Source: CAJXVA01 sp963761755 (GTDB lineage: Bacteria; Myxococcota_A; Polyangia; Nannocystales; Nannocystaceae). Taken from it: a DNA stretch of 64,000 nucleotides. Both the position numbers and the translations under genes were made by a program. The DNA is taken from assembly GCA_963761755.1 (NCBI GenBank), contig CAVXIC010000034.1, positions 186,001-250,000 of the forward strand, given 5' to 3'. Shown here piece after piece: positions 1 through 8,372 of the stretch; positions within the stretch are counted from its first letter, which is position 1, and the number at the start of each line of letters is the position of its first letter. A model generated the notes under the pieces. It was not told where the DNA came from. It was given only the letters and a program-made list of their open reading frames with translations, and ran no database searches.

Positions 1-1308
1 ACGATCGCGCACCACACCGCGTGGGAGGGCTACCTTCGCCAGGCCTACGACGAGGGTCTGCGGGTCGAGATGGTCTCGGCGGTCAGCTACGACTTCATCT
101 GCAAGGCGACGCCACAAGAGAACCTCGCGCGCCCGGAGTGCGACGAGATGGCGGACGTCTACGTGCAGCTGCAGTCCGCGCAGGAGATGGCCAAGCGCAA
201 CGCCGACTGGATGGAGATCGCGCTCTCGGGCGCGGACGCGCGGCGCATCGTCGAAGGCGGCAAGATGGCGCTCATCCTCGGGATTGAAGCCACGCACATC
301 TTTGGTGAGGGCGACTGGCGCGAGGAGTTCGAGAAGGTCTACGCGATGGGCGTGCGCACGCTCCAGCCCGTGCACCTGTACGACAACCGCTTCGCCGGCG
401 TGGCGCCGCACAACCCGCTGCACCACGTCGCGCTGTACACCGAGAACTGCCACGTCGACACCGACTGCCCGATCGGCCTCACCGATGGTCAGCCCGGCGG
501 CGTGACGCTGGGCTTCGACCTCGACGCGTCCTGCAAGAACGTCGTGGGCCTCAAGGACGACGGGCGCGAGCTCATCGCGGAGATGATGGACCGCGGCATG
601 CTCATCGATGCTGCGCACCTTTCCGAGCAAGCCATGCGTGACCTTCACGAGATGTCGGCGGACAACGACTTCTACCCGTACTTCCTCTCGCACGCGCACA
701 TGCGCGAGATGCTGCTGCCCTCGAAGCAGGCGGAGGAGAAGACCACGCCGTGGTGGGTCGCGGCCAATGTGAAGGAAGTCGGCGGCATGCTGGGCTTGCG
801 GACCTTCCCCGACGAGGTCAACACCTTCCAAGGCACGACCGTCCCCAACGACTGCCACGGCTCGAGCAAGTCGTTCGCGCAGATGCTCGCGTATGCCTCC
901 GACGCAATCGGCGTCAACGTGGCCTTCGGCGCCGACTTCAACGGCTTCATCGCACAGACGCGCCCTCGCTTCGGTCCCGACGCATGCTCTGCCTCCCTCA
1001 ACGAGCAGGAGCGCGTCTGCCAGGCGCGGGCCGAGGAGGCCGGGACGGTGGCGCCCCTGGGCAGCGACTTCGACGACCTCGGCCTCGCCCACGCCGGTCT
1101 GCTGATGGAGCTGGTCGACGACCTCGATCAGCTCGGCGCCGACACCACGCCGCTGAAGACCTCTGCCGACAACTTCGTGCAGATGTGGGAGCGAGCCGAG
1201 GGCGAGCGCGAGGGCCCCGCTGCCGACATCAGCGATCTGCGCGAGGCCCCCCTCGCCAACGTGGTGATGAACCCGCCCCACGCCGAGCGCGTGCTCGACT
1301 GCGAGTAG
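1..1308 (+). CDS. Membrane dipeptidase-like protein (peptidase M19 family), 5' end outside window
   Basis: The reading frame is open from base 1, so the true start lies upstream and only the C-terminal ~435 residues are present. M19 enzymes are zinc-dependent amidohydrolase-fold dipeptidases. Visible family-like features are the segment LIDAAHLSEQAM (matching the usual IDxSH-x-S strand), the later LSHAHMREML (the position of the family SHS motif) and GADFNGF near the C-terminal third. A long acidic insertion with several Cys (CHVDTDCP, CKN) is unusual for short bacterial dipeptidases, and the first motif reads AAH rather than SH, so catalytic competence is not certain. It converges on the methyltransferase gene with a 21-bp gap. 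The family call is fairly good; the substrate is unknown. Confidence 0.7.
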   Translation, partial: TIAHHTAWEGYLRQAYDEGLRVEMVSAVSYDFICKATPQENLARPECDEMADVYVQLQSAQEMAKRNADWMEIALSGADARRIVEGGKMALILGIEATHIFGEGDWREEFEKVYAMGVRTLQPVHLYDNRFAGVAPHNPLHHVALYTENCHVDTDCPIGLTDGQPGGVTLGFDLDASCKNVVGLKDDGRELIAEMMDRGMLIDAAHLSEQAMRDLHEMSADNDFYPYFLSHAHMREMLLPSKQAEEKTTPWWVAANVKEVGGMLGLRTFPDEVNTFQGTTVPNDCHGSSKSFAQMLAYASDAIGVNVAFGADFNGFIAQTRPRFGPDACSASLNEQERVCQARAEEAGTVAPLGSDFDDLGLAHAGLLMELVDDLDQLGADTTPLKTSADNFVQMWERAEGEREGPAADISDLREAPLANVVMNPPHAERVLDCE

Positions 1309-1329
1309 GCGCCCTCAGCCGGCGAAGTC

Positions 1330-2649
1330 CTAGCCTTTGCCGACCAGCCACACGACCAGCTCGATGTGAGCCGTCTGTGGCAGGGTGTCGAAGGCTCGGG
1401 CTTGGATCAGATTGTAGGCGCCTCCGTCGCTGCCGGTGAGGCGCTGAAGGTCTTCGTGCAGGCTGGCCGGGCTGCAGCTCATGATGTGCAGTCTGGGTGC
1501 GCCGAGCCGGTTGAGTTGGTCGCAGACGTTTGGACCCAAGCCGCCGCGAGGCGGGTTGGCGACCACGAGATCGGGCTTGCGGTGCGGGTGGTGCGGGTCG
1601 GCCAGGATGGGTGCGAGGAACTCCTCGACCAGCTCGGGCTTGATGCCCAGCGCCCGGGCGCTCTCGGGATAGGACTCGGAGGGCACGACCACCTTGAACT
1701 TGTCGCGAAGCATCTTGGTGGTGATGCCCGCGCCGGCGTAGAGGTCCAGCGCGACGCGCCCGTGGGGGAAACCGCCGGCAGGAACGCGCACGAGATCGTG
1801 GTACGCGAGCGCGGCCGTCTTGGGGTTGGGCTGGAGGAAACCCTGCGGGCCCACGTGGACGATCTCGCCGCACAGCTCGATTCCGAGGGTCTGGCGGCCG
1901 CGAATCGGGCGAATGGTGACGCCGCGCATGTCGTTGCCGCGGCCCGAGTGCACACCCCAGGCGATCCCGGCGGGGCTCTCCAAGCGCTCGGCGATCTCGT
2001 GAACACGCGTGGCCAACGGGTCGGCGGTGATGATTGCGACCAGGACGTTGCCGTGGCCGTCGGTCTTCAGCCAGGCATAGCGGAGATCGCCGCTCTCATC
2101 GAGCTCGTCGTAGGCCGCGGCACCCAGGGCGTTGGCGACCGAGACCAGCTCTTCGCAGGCGGCGGTGATGTCGGGGTGATCGACGTGGCAACCGGCCATG
2201 TCGGCGACGCTGTGGGTGCCTCGCATGAAGCTGCCGAGCACCAAGGCACCGGGCTTGCCTGCGAAGACGCGCTTGGAGGACCAGCGGTAGTGCAGGCCGT
2301 CGTCGTCGCTGGCGACGATGCGGTCGACGCTGAGCCCGTAGTGCGCCTGAAGCTCCTTCTCCTTGAGCACGCGCTGGGACGGCACGTCCATGTCCATCAG
2401 CGGGCATCCGCTGCAGCGGCCGTGGTGACGGCAGGGAGCCGGGCGCCGACCGGGGTGCGTGTTGCGACGCGTGATCACGCTTCCGTGGGCGCGCGGTCGC
2501 TGCCGGCTGACGTAGTCGAGCTTCACCTCTCCGGTCTCGCCCGGGAGGAGGCCCGCCACGTGAATCTCTCTTCCGTCCGTCTGGCCGATGCCGTCGCCGT
2601 GGCGCGACATCGACTCTGCGCAGACCGTGATCGTGTCGCCGGGCTTCAT
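1330..2649 (-). CDS. RlmD/RumA-like 23S rRNA (uracil-C5)-methyltransferase
   Basis: A 439-residue SAM-dependent RNA m5U methyltransferase. It opens with a TRAM-type beta-barrel (residues ~1-55), then a cysteine cluster CRHHGRCSGC expected to hold a [4Fe-4S] centre as in RumA, with a further Cys in the GCHVDHP segment. The Rossmann domain carries DLYAGAGITTK (SAM loop), ANPPRGG and MSCSPASL, whose Cys is the expected nucleophile. The start is set at the ATG whose first bases overlap the aroA stop (ATGA), since the upstream extension has no TRAM-like sequence. It is probably translationally coupled to aroA. The exact target uridine (RlmD, RlmC or TrmA type) cannot be decided here. Confidence 0.85.
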   Translation of the reverse strand: MKPGDTITVCAESMSRHGDGIGQTDGREIHVAGLLPGETGEVKLDYVSRQRPRAHGSVITRRNTHPGRRPAPCRHHGRCSGCPLMDMDVPSQRVLKEKELQAHYGLSVDRIVASDDDGLHYRWSSKRVFAGKPGALVLGSFMRGTHSVADMAGCHVDHPDITAACEELVSVANALGAAAYDELDESGDLRYAWLKTDGHGNVLVAIITADPLATRVHEIAERLESPAGIAWGVHSGRGNDMRGVTIRPIRGRQTLGIELCGEIVHVGPQGFLQPNPKTAALAYHDLVRVPAGGFPHGRVALDLYAGAGITTKMLRDKFKVVVPSESYPESARALGIKPELVEEFLAPILADPHHPHRKPDLVVANPPRGGLGPNVCDQLNRLGAPRLHIMSCSPASLHEDLQRLTGSDGGAYNLIQARAFDTLPQTAHIELVVWLVGKG

Positions 2650-3926
2650 GCGTGTCCGACCACCATACCGGCCTGCTCCAGATGATTGAAGTACTCCGGG
2701 TAGGTTTTGCCCACGCACTGCGGATCGCGAATGCGCACGCGGCCGGCCATCGAAAACGCCATTGCGACCCGATGGTCGTCGTAGGTGTCGATTTCGACCC
2801 GTTCACGAACGCCGCCCGCTGGCGGGATGATGTGAAGGCCGCCCGCCGACTCCACCACCTCCGCGCCTAGCTTGCGCAGCTCCGTCGCCGCGACGGCCAG
2901 GCGATCACTCTCGTGGTGACGAAGGATCTCCACGCCCTCGATCGTCGTGGGCCCCTGGGCATACAGGGCGGCGACCGCAAGCGTCAGGGTCATGTCCGGC
3001 ATGTCGGTCAGGTCGAACGTGCCGCCCCGCAGCGTGCCGCTGCCTTCGACGGTGGTGCGCGTGCCGGTCTGGGAAACCCGGGCGCCCATTCGCTCGAGCA
3101 CGCCGGCGAACTCGGCGTCGCCCTGCATGCTCGACGAACCCAGGGCAACGCTCGCGCGGCCGCCGTAGATGGCTGCGAGGGTGAGCGGGTAGCTGGCCGC
3201 CGAAGCGTCGGGCTCGATCGCGTAGTCGCACGCGTGCAGCGGGCGCGGCTCCACCGAGATGGCGTCGCCGTCCCATCGCGCGTCGCCGCCGAACGTCTCC
3301 AGGCAACGCAGGGTCATGTCGACGTAGGGGCGCGCCGGCGTGCCGCGCTCCAGGACGATGCGGGTCGGGGCGTGGGCGAGGGTCGCCGCGATGACCAAGC
3401 CGGAGATGAACTGGGAACTCGCCGGACGGGACAGTCGAACTTCTCCGCCCCCCAGGCCGTCGCTGGGCGACACCGTCACCGGCAGGAACCCGGGGGCCCC
3501 GGTGCAGTCGATGCGAGCGCCCATCGTTCGGAGCCCATCGATCAGCATCGCCATCGGGCGCTCGCGCATGCGCGGGGTCCCATCCATCGTCGCCGACACG
3601 TCGCTGGCCGCGATTGCGGCGAGCAGGAACCGGGCAACGGTCCCGGCCGTGCCGACGTGCAGCGAAGCCTGGTCCTGGACGGTGAAGGCCCCGCCGGCGC
3701 CGTCGAGCGCGAGCGCGCTTCCGTCCTCGTCGACCCGCACGCCGAGCGCAGCCAGGCACGCGCGCATGTGCTGCGTGTCGTCGGCGTCGAGCCACCCGGT
3801 CAACCTCGAGCGCCCCTGAGCCAGCGCGGCCAGCAGGAGCGCGCGGTTGGTGATGCTCTTGGATCCGGGAACGGGGAGCGTCCAGTCGAGGCTCGTGGGT
3901 GGCTGCAGCTCGATCACCGTTGCCAT
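2646..3926 (-). CDS. aroA: 3-phosphoshikimate 1-carboxyvinyltransferase (EPSP synthase)
   Basis: Sixth step of the shikimate pathway, condensing shikimate-3-phosphate with PEP in the cytoplasm. At 426 residues it has the usual length. Family motifs run in order: PGSKSITNRALLLAA near the N-terminus, VGTAGTVARFLLAA, RMRERP, SSQFISGL, PDASAASYPLTLAA, RHHESDRLAVAA and DTYDDHRVAMAF. The GTAGT motif has Thr where many enzymes have Asn (GNAGT). The start ATG is chosen because the next residues (MATVIEL) lead straight into the domain; the open frame continues far upstream but overlaps other genes. It is divergent from the HugZ-like gene with 51 bp between starts, and its stop overlaps the methyltransferase start. 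Confidence 0.95.
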   Translation of the reverse strand: MATVIELQPPTSLDWTLPVPGSKSITNRALLLAALAQGRSRLTGWLDADDTQHMRACLAALGVRVDEDGSALALDGAGGAFTVQDQASLHVGTAGTVARFLLAAIAASDVSATMDGTPRMRERPMAMLIDGLRTMGARIDCTGAPGFLPVTVSPSDGLGGGEVRLSRPASSQFISGLVIAATLAHAPTRIVLERGTPARPYVDMTLRCLETFGGDARWDGDAISVEPRPLHACDYAIEPDASAASYPLTLAAIYGGRASVALGSSSMQGDAEFAGVLERMGARVSQTGTRTTVEGSGTLRGGTFDLTDMPDMTLTLAVAALYAQGPTTIEGVEILRHHESDRLAVAATELRKLGAEVVESAGGLHIIPPAGGVRERVEIDTYDDHRVAMAFSMAGRVRIRDPQCVGKTYPEYFNHLEQAGMVVGHA

Positions 3927-3977
3927 GGGACGCAGTGTACGAGACTTCTTTCGCGCTCGCGGTGTTACGGTTCGGCC

Positions 3978-4790
3978 GTGAGCAGACCCCGAAGGCATGG
4001 CGAACCACGCGACACCGACGCTCCACGGCAGGATCCGCTGTACGATGAGGACACGGCGACGCCGTCCCATGCCGAGCAGGCCAGGACGCTGCTGCAGCGC
4101 GTCGAGATGGGCGTGCTCTCGACCCACGCGGCCGAACTCGACGGTCATCCGTACGGGTCGCTGGTGATCTACGGGGTCCACGATGGCGACCCGGTGCTGC
4201 TCATCAGCGCCCTCGCCGAGCACACCAAGAACCTCGAGGCGTCCCCGCGCTGCTCCCTGCTCGTGCACGAGCGTGGACCCGAGAATCCGCTGGCGCTCGC
4301 GCGAGCGACCTTCGTGGCAGAGGCGGAGCGCACCGAGGGAGACGAGCGAGAGGCGGTTGCCGCGTCCTTCCTCGAGCGCCACCGGGACGCCCGCTACTAC
4401 GCGGACTTCACCGACTTCGCGTACTGGCGACTTCGCGTCAGCGGCGTGCGCTACATCGGCGGGTTCGGTCGGATGTCCTGGGTCGAGCCCGAGGCCTGGA
4501 GCGCGGCCACGGCCGACCCCCTGATGTCGGCGGCCAAGGGCATCATCGATCACATGAACGACGACCACGCCGATGCGCTGCGCCTGTATTCCGAGGCGTT
4601 CAGCCGCTCGGGCCCGGTTCCCGAGGCCGTCATGACGGAGGTCGACCGCTACGGCTTCGAGATGTCGGTGACCACCGCGCAGGGTCCTAGGCCGGTGCGC
4701 ATCGCGTTCGACGAACCGGTCGAGACCGCGGGCGAGGTGCGAGCGGCGATGGTGGCGATGGTGCAGCGTGCGCGCGAGAAACTCGGGTGA
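3978..4790 (+). CDS. HugZ-like PNPOx-fold protein with DUF2470 C-terminal domain
   Basis: About 270 residues from a GTG start. After a ~30-residue polar N-terminus comes a pyridoxamine-phosphate-oxidase-like split barrel (ARTLLQRVEMGVLSTH through the SGVRYIGGFGRMSWV segment, residues ~35-170). The C-terminal domain has the signature IIDHMNDDHADALRLY (around residue 195) typical of HugZ-type haem-utilisation/haem-degrading proteins. Related proteins bind haem or flavin; which one applies here is not visible. It is divergently oriented from aroA, sharing a 51-bp intergenic space that must hold both promoters. No in-frame ATG precedes the domain, which supports the GTG start. Confidence 0.8.
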   Translation: MSRPRRHGEPRDTDAPRQDPLYDEDTATPSHAEQARTLLQRVEMGVLSTHAAELDGHPYGSLVIYGVHDGDPVLLISALAEHTKNLEASPRCSLLVHERGPENPLALARATFVAEAERTEGDEREAVAASFLERHRDARYYADFTDFAYWRLRVSGVRYIGGFGRMSWVEPEAWSAATADPLMSAAKGIIDHMNDDHADALRLYSEAFSRSGPVPEAVMTEVDRYGFEMSVTTAQGPRPVRIAFDEPVETAGEVRAAMVAMVQRAREKLG

Positions 4791-4810
4791 GGGGGTGGTA
4801 GAGTTCGTCC

Positions 4811-5599
4811 GTGGGGTACAGGACGTGGTGTATCGATCGGTTGTTGCTCGGACTTCTGCTCGTCGCAGGGGCGTGCGACGGCGAGAATCAGGGCGAAGCG
4901 TGGATGCCGACCTCGGGCGGTCAGACGAGTACCTCCGGTGCCGAGGGCATGGGAACCAGCGCCGGCCCGACGGTGACCACGAACGACGTGGACCCGGCCA
5001 GCGGCACCCGCGGTGACTCGACCGGGTCGACCGGGTTCGACCCGACCAGCACCGGGACTGGCAGCTCGGAAGGCCCGGAGCCCAAGCTCGACGTTCCACC
5101 GCCCGAGGACCCGCTCCCGCAGGGGTTCCAGCTTCCCTTCGAGTGTGGACAGCCCTGGCGGCTGGATACCTGGGGACACGCACCAGCGCTCGACATGGTG
5201 CGCGAGCCCGACCAGGTGGGCACCGACGGGGCCACGCTGCTCGCCCCCGCCGCGGGCGTCGTCAACCGGTCGGAGTACCACCAGAACGCCGGCAACCTGA
5301 TCCAGATCGATCACGGCGAAGGCTGGTTCTCCACCTCCGTGCACCTGCAGTCGCGCGCCGTCGAGATCGGAGACACCGTGGCGCGCGGGGACGTGATCGG
5401 AGCCGTGGGTGCCACCGGGCCCACGTCCAACGGTCATCCGCACCTGCACTTCGAGATTGGCTTCGACGCGAACCGCGACGGCACCGCGAGCTGGGGCGCC
5501 GCCGGAACCGAGCGCGTCATCCCGTGGTTCGACGGGGTGGAGTACGGGCAGGCAAACTCGCTCACGTGGAGAGACGTCGTGAGCGCGAACTGTCCCTGA
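4811..5599 (+). CDS. Lipoprotein with M23-family (LytM) peptidase domain
   Basis: 262 residues from a GTG start, 20 bp after the HugZ-like gene. A short hydrophobic signal (RLLLGLLLVAGAC) ends in a probable lipobox Cys near residue 22. Next is a ~70-residue Ser/Thr/Gly-rich linker of the kind common on Nannocystis-group surface lipoproteins, then an M23 zinc endopeptidase domain. Candidate metal ligands are GHAPALDM (H and D) and the HPHLHFEIG motif (HxH). M23 enzymes cut peptidoglycan cross-bridges or act as degenerate activators of amidases. It probably resides in the outer membrane facing the periplasm. The gene converges on the HExxH lipoprotein; the 21-bp gap contains only a small GC hairpin. 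Confidence 0.85.
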   Translation: MGYRTWCIDRLLLGLLLVAGACDGENQGEAWMPTSGGQTSTSGAEGMGTSAGPTVTTNDVDPASGTRGDSTGSTGFDPTSTGTGSSEGPEPKLDVPPPEDPLPQGFQLPFECGQPWRLDTWGHAPALDMVREPDQVGTDGATLLAPAAGVVNRSEYHQNAGNLIQIDHGEGWFSTSVHLQSRAVEIGDTVARGDVIGAVGATGPTSNGHPHLHFEIGFDANRDGTASWGAAGTERVIPWFDGVEYGQANSLTWRDVVSANCP

Positions 5600-5620
5600 C
5601 GCGTCCGGGACGCGGCGTCG

Positions 5621-6541
5621 TTACTCGGTCATTGCCCGGCGGATCCCGGCCAGCGGTGCGTCGTCGTCGAGCGCAGCCGCATCGCCCTGGGGCACCACGC
5701 CGAGCTCTCGCCACACCTGCTCCAGCGGCGCCTCACCCGGCGCGAGGGCGAGCTGCCCGAACAGATCGGCGAACACGGTGGTCCCGGTCACCTCGTCGCC
5801 GACCTGCACGACCTTGGCGGGCGTCCAGTTGGCGCGCCCATTGCCGCCTCGGGCAATGATGCCGCGCAGCGCGGTTCGAAGGGACTGTGCGTTGTCGGTC
5901 CGCTTTCGCAGCTCGAAGTCGACCATCATCCAGAACAGCGCGCCGCCCCAGTAGGTGCGGGCCCACGTCCGTGTATGCATCAACCCGCGGTCTCCGGAGC
6001 GCGGCTGGCCGACCTCCATGTTGCGCACCCACTTGCCCCAGACGTCGACCGGCTCGAGGTTGCCGGATCGGGCCCGGACGACCGGCTCGAGGTAGGTCGA
6101 GAGTCCTTCTTGCATCCATCGATGCTCGTCGGGCAGGTCGGGGAAGCAGGCGTGGAGCATCTCGTGGACCAGCACCCAGTCCTGCTCGAGCTGGCGGTCC
6201 GTGGTGCCGGAGCCGACTCGGATTTTCACGCGGCGGCCGTTCCAGTGCTGCCCGAACCCGACGCCCCCACGCGAAGCGCGGACGACCTCGACCCGGAGGT
6301 CTGGCACGGGGAAGGCGCCGCCGAAGTAGTCGCTGATCATCGAGGCCGACCGCTCCACCCAGACGACGATGCGCTGCTCCTCGAGCACGGGGTCGTCCTC
6401 GGTCACGATGTCGAAGGCCGCGCCGCCGACGACCAGATCGCCTTCAACGGCGTCGACCGGGGCCGATGACGCGGGGGTCGCGGAGGGACTCGAACAACCC
6501 AACGCGCCGAAGGACAACGACAGCACGAGCCGAAGACGCAC
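5621..6541 (-). CDS. Lipoprotein with HExxH metalloprotease-like domain
   Basis: 306 residues from a GTG start. The N-terminus RLRLVLSLSFGALGC is a lipoprotein signal with the Cys at residue 16. The central part carries LVHEMLHACF (an HExxH zinc motif, around residue 125) followed about 20 residues later by QEGLSTYLEP, which matches the downstream Glu helix of gluzincin peptidases such as the M1/M61 group. The rest is a helical C-terminal region (RTYWGGALFWMMVDFEL) also resembling that group. It is likely a periplasm-facing zinc peptidase of unknown substrate. A strong inverted repeat lies 9 bp upstream of the start, between this gene and the divergent small membrane protein gene. Confidence 0.7.
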   Translation of the reverse strand: MRLRLVLSLSFGALGCSSPSATPASSAPVDAVEGDLVVGGAAFDIVTEDDPVLEEQRIVVWVERSASMISDYFGGAFPVPDLRVEVVRASRGGVGFGQHWNGRRVKIRVGSGTTDRQLEQDWVLVHEMLHACFPDLPDEHRWMQEGLSTYLEPVVRARSGNLEPVDVWGKWVRNMEVGQPRSGDRGLMHTRTWARTYWGGALFWMMVDFELRKRTDNAQSLRTALRGIIARGGNGRANWTPAKVVQVGDEVTGTTVFADLFGQLALAPGEAPLEQVWRELGVVPQGDAAALDDDAPLAGIRRAMTE

Positions 6542-6549
6542 GGCGAGAG

Positions 6550-6601
6550 GCTAGCAGCCCGTGGTGAAACCCGACACGACGTCTCACCGTGGGCTGCTAG
6601 C
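6550..6601. promoter_or_regulatory. 18-bp inverted repeat in a divergent promoter region
   Basis: The arms GCTAGCAGCCCGTGGTGA and TCACCGTGGGCTGCTAGC pair at 16 of 18 positions around a 16-nt loop. The repeat sits between two divergently transcribed genes, so it is not a normal terminator. It may be an operator or a remnant of a small mobile repeat. No T-tract follows either arm. Confidence 0.5.
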
Positions 6602-6652
6602 AAGTCCGTGCGCGCGCCGGTCGGAGCCAGGGCTGCTACGCTGGTCGCGCCC

Positions 6653-6922
6653 ATGAAGGACGAAGGAAGAACCAAGAAGGAAGCCGAGTTCGGTCGACGG
6701 CTCATCGTCGCGCTCAAGGGGATCGAGGCGTTGATGTTCTTCGCCTCTGCCCTGCTCGTCGCCATTCTCGGGGTGCTCTACTACTTCGATGTGCTCGAGG
6801 AGCTGTGGGTCTTGCTGCTTCCACCGCTGCAGCACCTGGCGCTCAAGATGGCCGTGGGCGGGTACTACGGAGCCAAGGTTGCGCCGCCCATCATCGAGGA
6901 GCAGCGCGACGACCGGATGTGA
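6653..6922 (+). CDS. Small membrane protein of unknown function
   Basis: 89 residues. A charged N-terminus (MKDEGRTKKEAEFGRRL) is followed by a hydrophobic segment (ALMFFASALLVAILGVLYYF, residues ~24-43) and a second weakly hydrophobic stretch (LWVLLLPPLQHLALKMAV). The tail is polar (IIEEQRDDRM). The ATG is preferred over an upstream in-frame GTG because the extension overlaps the inverted repeat region. Not recognised as a known family. It converges with the ExbD-like gene with a 9-bp gap. Confidence 0.6.
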   Translation: MKDEGRTKKEAEFGRRLIVALKGIEALMFFASALLVAILGVLYYFDVLEELWVLLLPPLQHLALKMAVGGYYGAKVAPPIIEEQRDDRM

Positions 6923-6931
6923 GCCGGGCCG

Positions 6932-7396
6932 TTAGGGGGTGCTCTCGGCCGTTGCGACGGCGAGTGCAATCTTCTTCAGGCCGGCGCGTTTGGCGACGTG
7001 CATGATCTCCACGACCCGCTCGTGGGGCACCTTCGCGTCGGCCGCGAGCACCAGGCTGGCGCCGGGGTTCTCGGCGGCCAGGGTCTCCAGCCGAGTCTGG
7101 AGCTTGCCGGGCTCGACACCCTCTCCGTTGATGAAGATCTCCGTTCGGGACAGGCTGATCTGGACCGTGGGCGCCGCCGCGCCATCCTCCGCCATCGCGG
7201 AAGGCAGCTCGACCGCGATCCCGGACTTCGCGACGACGGTGGCTTCGGCCAGCGTCTCGATCCGCGATATGCGGTCCTCCAAGGAGGTCAGGCGCCCGTT
7301 GATCTCGTCGAGCCCGGAGACGATCTTCGTCTCTTCACCCTTTTGACACCCGACCGCGAGCAGCACCAGGGTGCCGAAGAAGACACGCAACGGCAT
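6932..7396 (-). CDS. Lipoprotein with coiled coil and ExbD/TolR-like periplasmic domain
   Basis: 154 residues. The N-terminus MPLRVFFGTLVLLAVGC is a lipoprotein signal with the Cys at residue 17. A short heptad-like segment follows (LDEINGRLTSLEDRISRIETL). The C-terminal ~85 residues resemble the periplasmic domain of ExbD/TolR: a beta-rich stretch (QISLSRTEIFINGE) and then SLVLAADAKVPHERVVEIMHVAKRAGLKKIAL, close to the ExbD phrase about values of a residue computed per bin. Genuine ExbD has an N-terminal transmembrane helix with a conserved Asp; here that anchor is replaced by a lipid anchor, so it cannot conduct protons alone. No exbB is nearby. Confidence 0.65.
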   Translation of the reverse strand: MPLRVFFGTLVLLAVGCQKGEETKIVSGLDEINGRLTSLEDRISRIETLAEATVVAKSGIAVELPSAMAEDGAAAPTVQISLSRTEIFINGEGVEPGKLQTRLETLAAENPGASLVLAADAKVPHERVVEIMHVAKRAGLKKIALAVATAESTP

Positions 7397-7405
7397 GCCA
7401 GATGC

Positions 7406-7882
7406 TTAGCATGCCGCTCGGTCCTCCGCAGACGTTCCTGCCTGGGCCGCGAGCAACCGGGCGCTCCACATCCCCCACTCGCGCTGGAGCTTCGCGTGGT
7501 CGCGCGGTGGGATGATGCTCAGCTGGCCCAGGTCGTTTGCGAAGTCCCGGACCATCTCGAGGAAGTCCGGCTCGACGGGACCGAGGTCGGCGATGTGCTC
7601 GAACAGCACCTCGTGGGCGTCGATCTGCGACCACATGTACAGCGGACGCTTTGTGTGCTTGAAGAAGCGCAGCGCCGGAATGCTCAGCAAGGTCGACGCG
7701 GCGGTCAGCGCAAGCGGGAGCGGAACGTCGCCCTGGGCCTGACATCGCCGGATCCACGCGTCCACGAAGGGCTGGTGGACGGCCATCCACCTCTCCAGCA
7801 GCACCCGCATGCTGTCGGTGAGGGCGAGGGAGATCTGCGACGGGGAGACCGGGTGCGCGTCCACGCCGTCCCTGTCGACCAC
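7406..7882 (-). CDS. Hypothetical protein, helical
   Basis: About 158 residues from GTG 7882, chosen because the longer frame would run back into the WGR gene. The sequence is mostly helical, with one hydrophobic helix (LALTAASTLLSIPALRFF) and a WxxxxQIDAHEVLFEHIADLG segment. No family recognised. It lies 37 bp downstream of the WGR gene on the same strand, so it might be the last gene of the retron transcript, but nothing in the protein says so. It is followed by the ExbD-like gene after 9 bp, with an 8-bp stem inverted repeat (7391-7416) over the junction. Confidence 0.5.
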   Translation of the reverse strand: MVDRDGVDAHPVSPSQISLALTDSMRVLLERWMAVHQPFVDAWIRRCQAQGDVPLPLALTAASTLLSIPALRFFKHTKRPLYMWSQIDAHEVLFEHIADLGPVEPDFLEMVRDFANDLGQLSIIPPRDHAKLQREWGMWSARLLAAQAGTSAEDRAAC

Positions 7883-7919
7883 GGCGCCGTACCGTTGCAG
7901 TTTTTTTCGAGCCGAAGGT

Positions 7920-8372
7920 CTACCGATAGCCTTCGTCGACCAGGGCCTTTTGGATCCGGCGCAGGCCTGCGGAGGCTTCCTTGTCGCCCGCATACCGCTC
8001 GACGACCTCGGTGTGCAGCGCCCCGTCCTGGACCCGAAGGGTGACCGCGATGCTTCGCTGGCCCTGCTCGATCTCGAGGGTCACTGGCTCGGGGGTCCCC
8101 GCGTCGTCGTCCTCTTCGAGAACCGGAGCGGGCGCAGGCGCAGGCGCGGAACCGCCGGCGACTTCTGCGTAGCCCTTCTTGCGCTTGCTGGCCGCGACCT
8201 TGTCGAGCTCGCCCAAGGCGGCGGACGGGTCTGCGAACGACTTGGTCTTCGTTTGACCGCCCGTGCCAATGCGACCGTAGTTGACGACGAGGTCGGATCC
8301 CTCGGTCTTGGCCCGCCAAAATTTGCTCGACTTGTCGTCGACGAGCTCCAGCTCCACCGTCCATTCGCTCAT
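7920..8372 (-). CDS. WGR-domain protein encoded with the retron RT
   Basis: 150 residues. The N-terminal ~75 residues are a WGR domain: WTVELELVDDKSSKFWRA, then VNYGRIGTGGQTKTKSF and a helix ending KRKKGYAEV. WGR domains occur in PARP-1/2, where they contact DNA breaks, and in the bacterial MolR/YehF group; binding to nucleic acid is the usual role. An Ala/Pro linker (APAPAPAPVL) leads to an acidic C-terminal half of no known family. Its ATG overlaps the RT stop (ATGA), so the two are translationally coupled. This makes a role with the retron msDNA or RT plausible, but that is inference. Confidence 0.8.
   Translation of the reverse strand: MSEWTVELELVDDKSSKFWRAKTEGSDLVVNYGRIGTGGQTKTKSFADPSAALGELDKVAASKRKKGYAEVAGGSAPAPAPAPVLEEDDDAGTPEPVTLEIEQGQRSIAVTLRVQDGALHTEVVERYAGDKEASAGLRRIQKALVDEGYR

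Noticed and set aside
1366..2685. 439-codon open frame opposite the methyltransferase gene
   Set aside because: High-GC shadow frame; the minus strand has clear TRAM, Fe-S and methyltransferase motifs.
4649..5449. Open frame opposite the M23 lipoprotein
   Set aside because: Low-complexity Arg/Gly-rich translation overlapping two better-supported genes.
5600..5614. Small GC hairpin between convergent lipoprotein genes
   Set aside because: Five-base stem and no T-tract; not convincing as a terminator.
7391..7416. 8-bp stem inverted repeat over the start of the ExbD-like gene
   Set aside because: Short, no T-tract, and it overlaps a start codon; could affect translation but is too weak to annotate.
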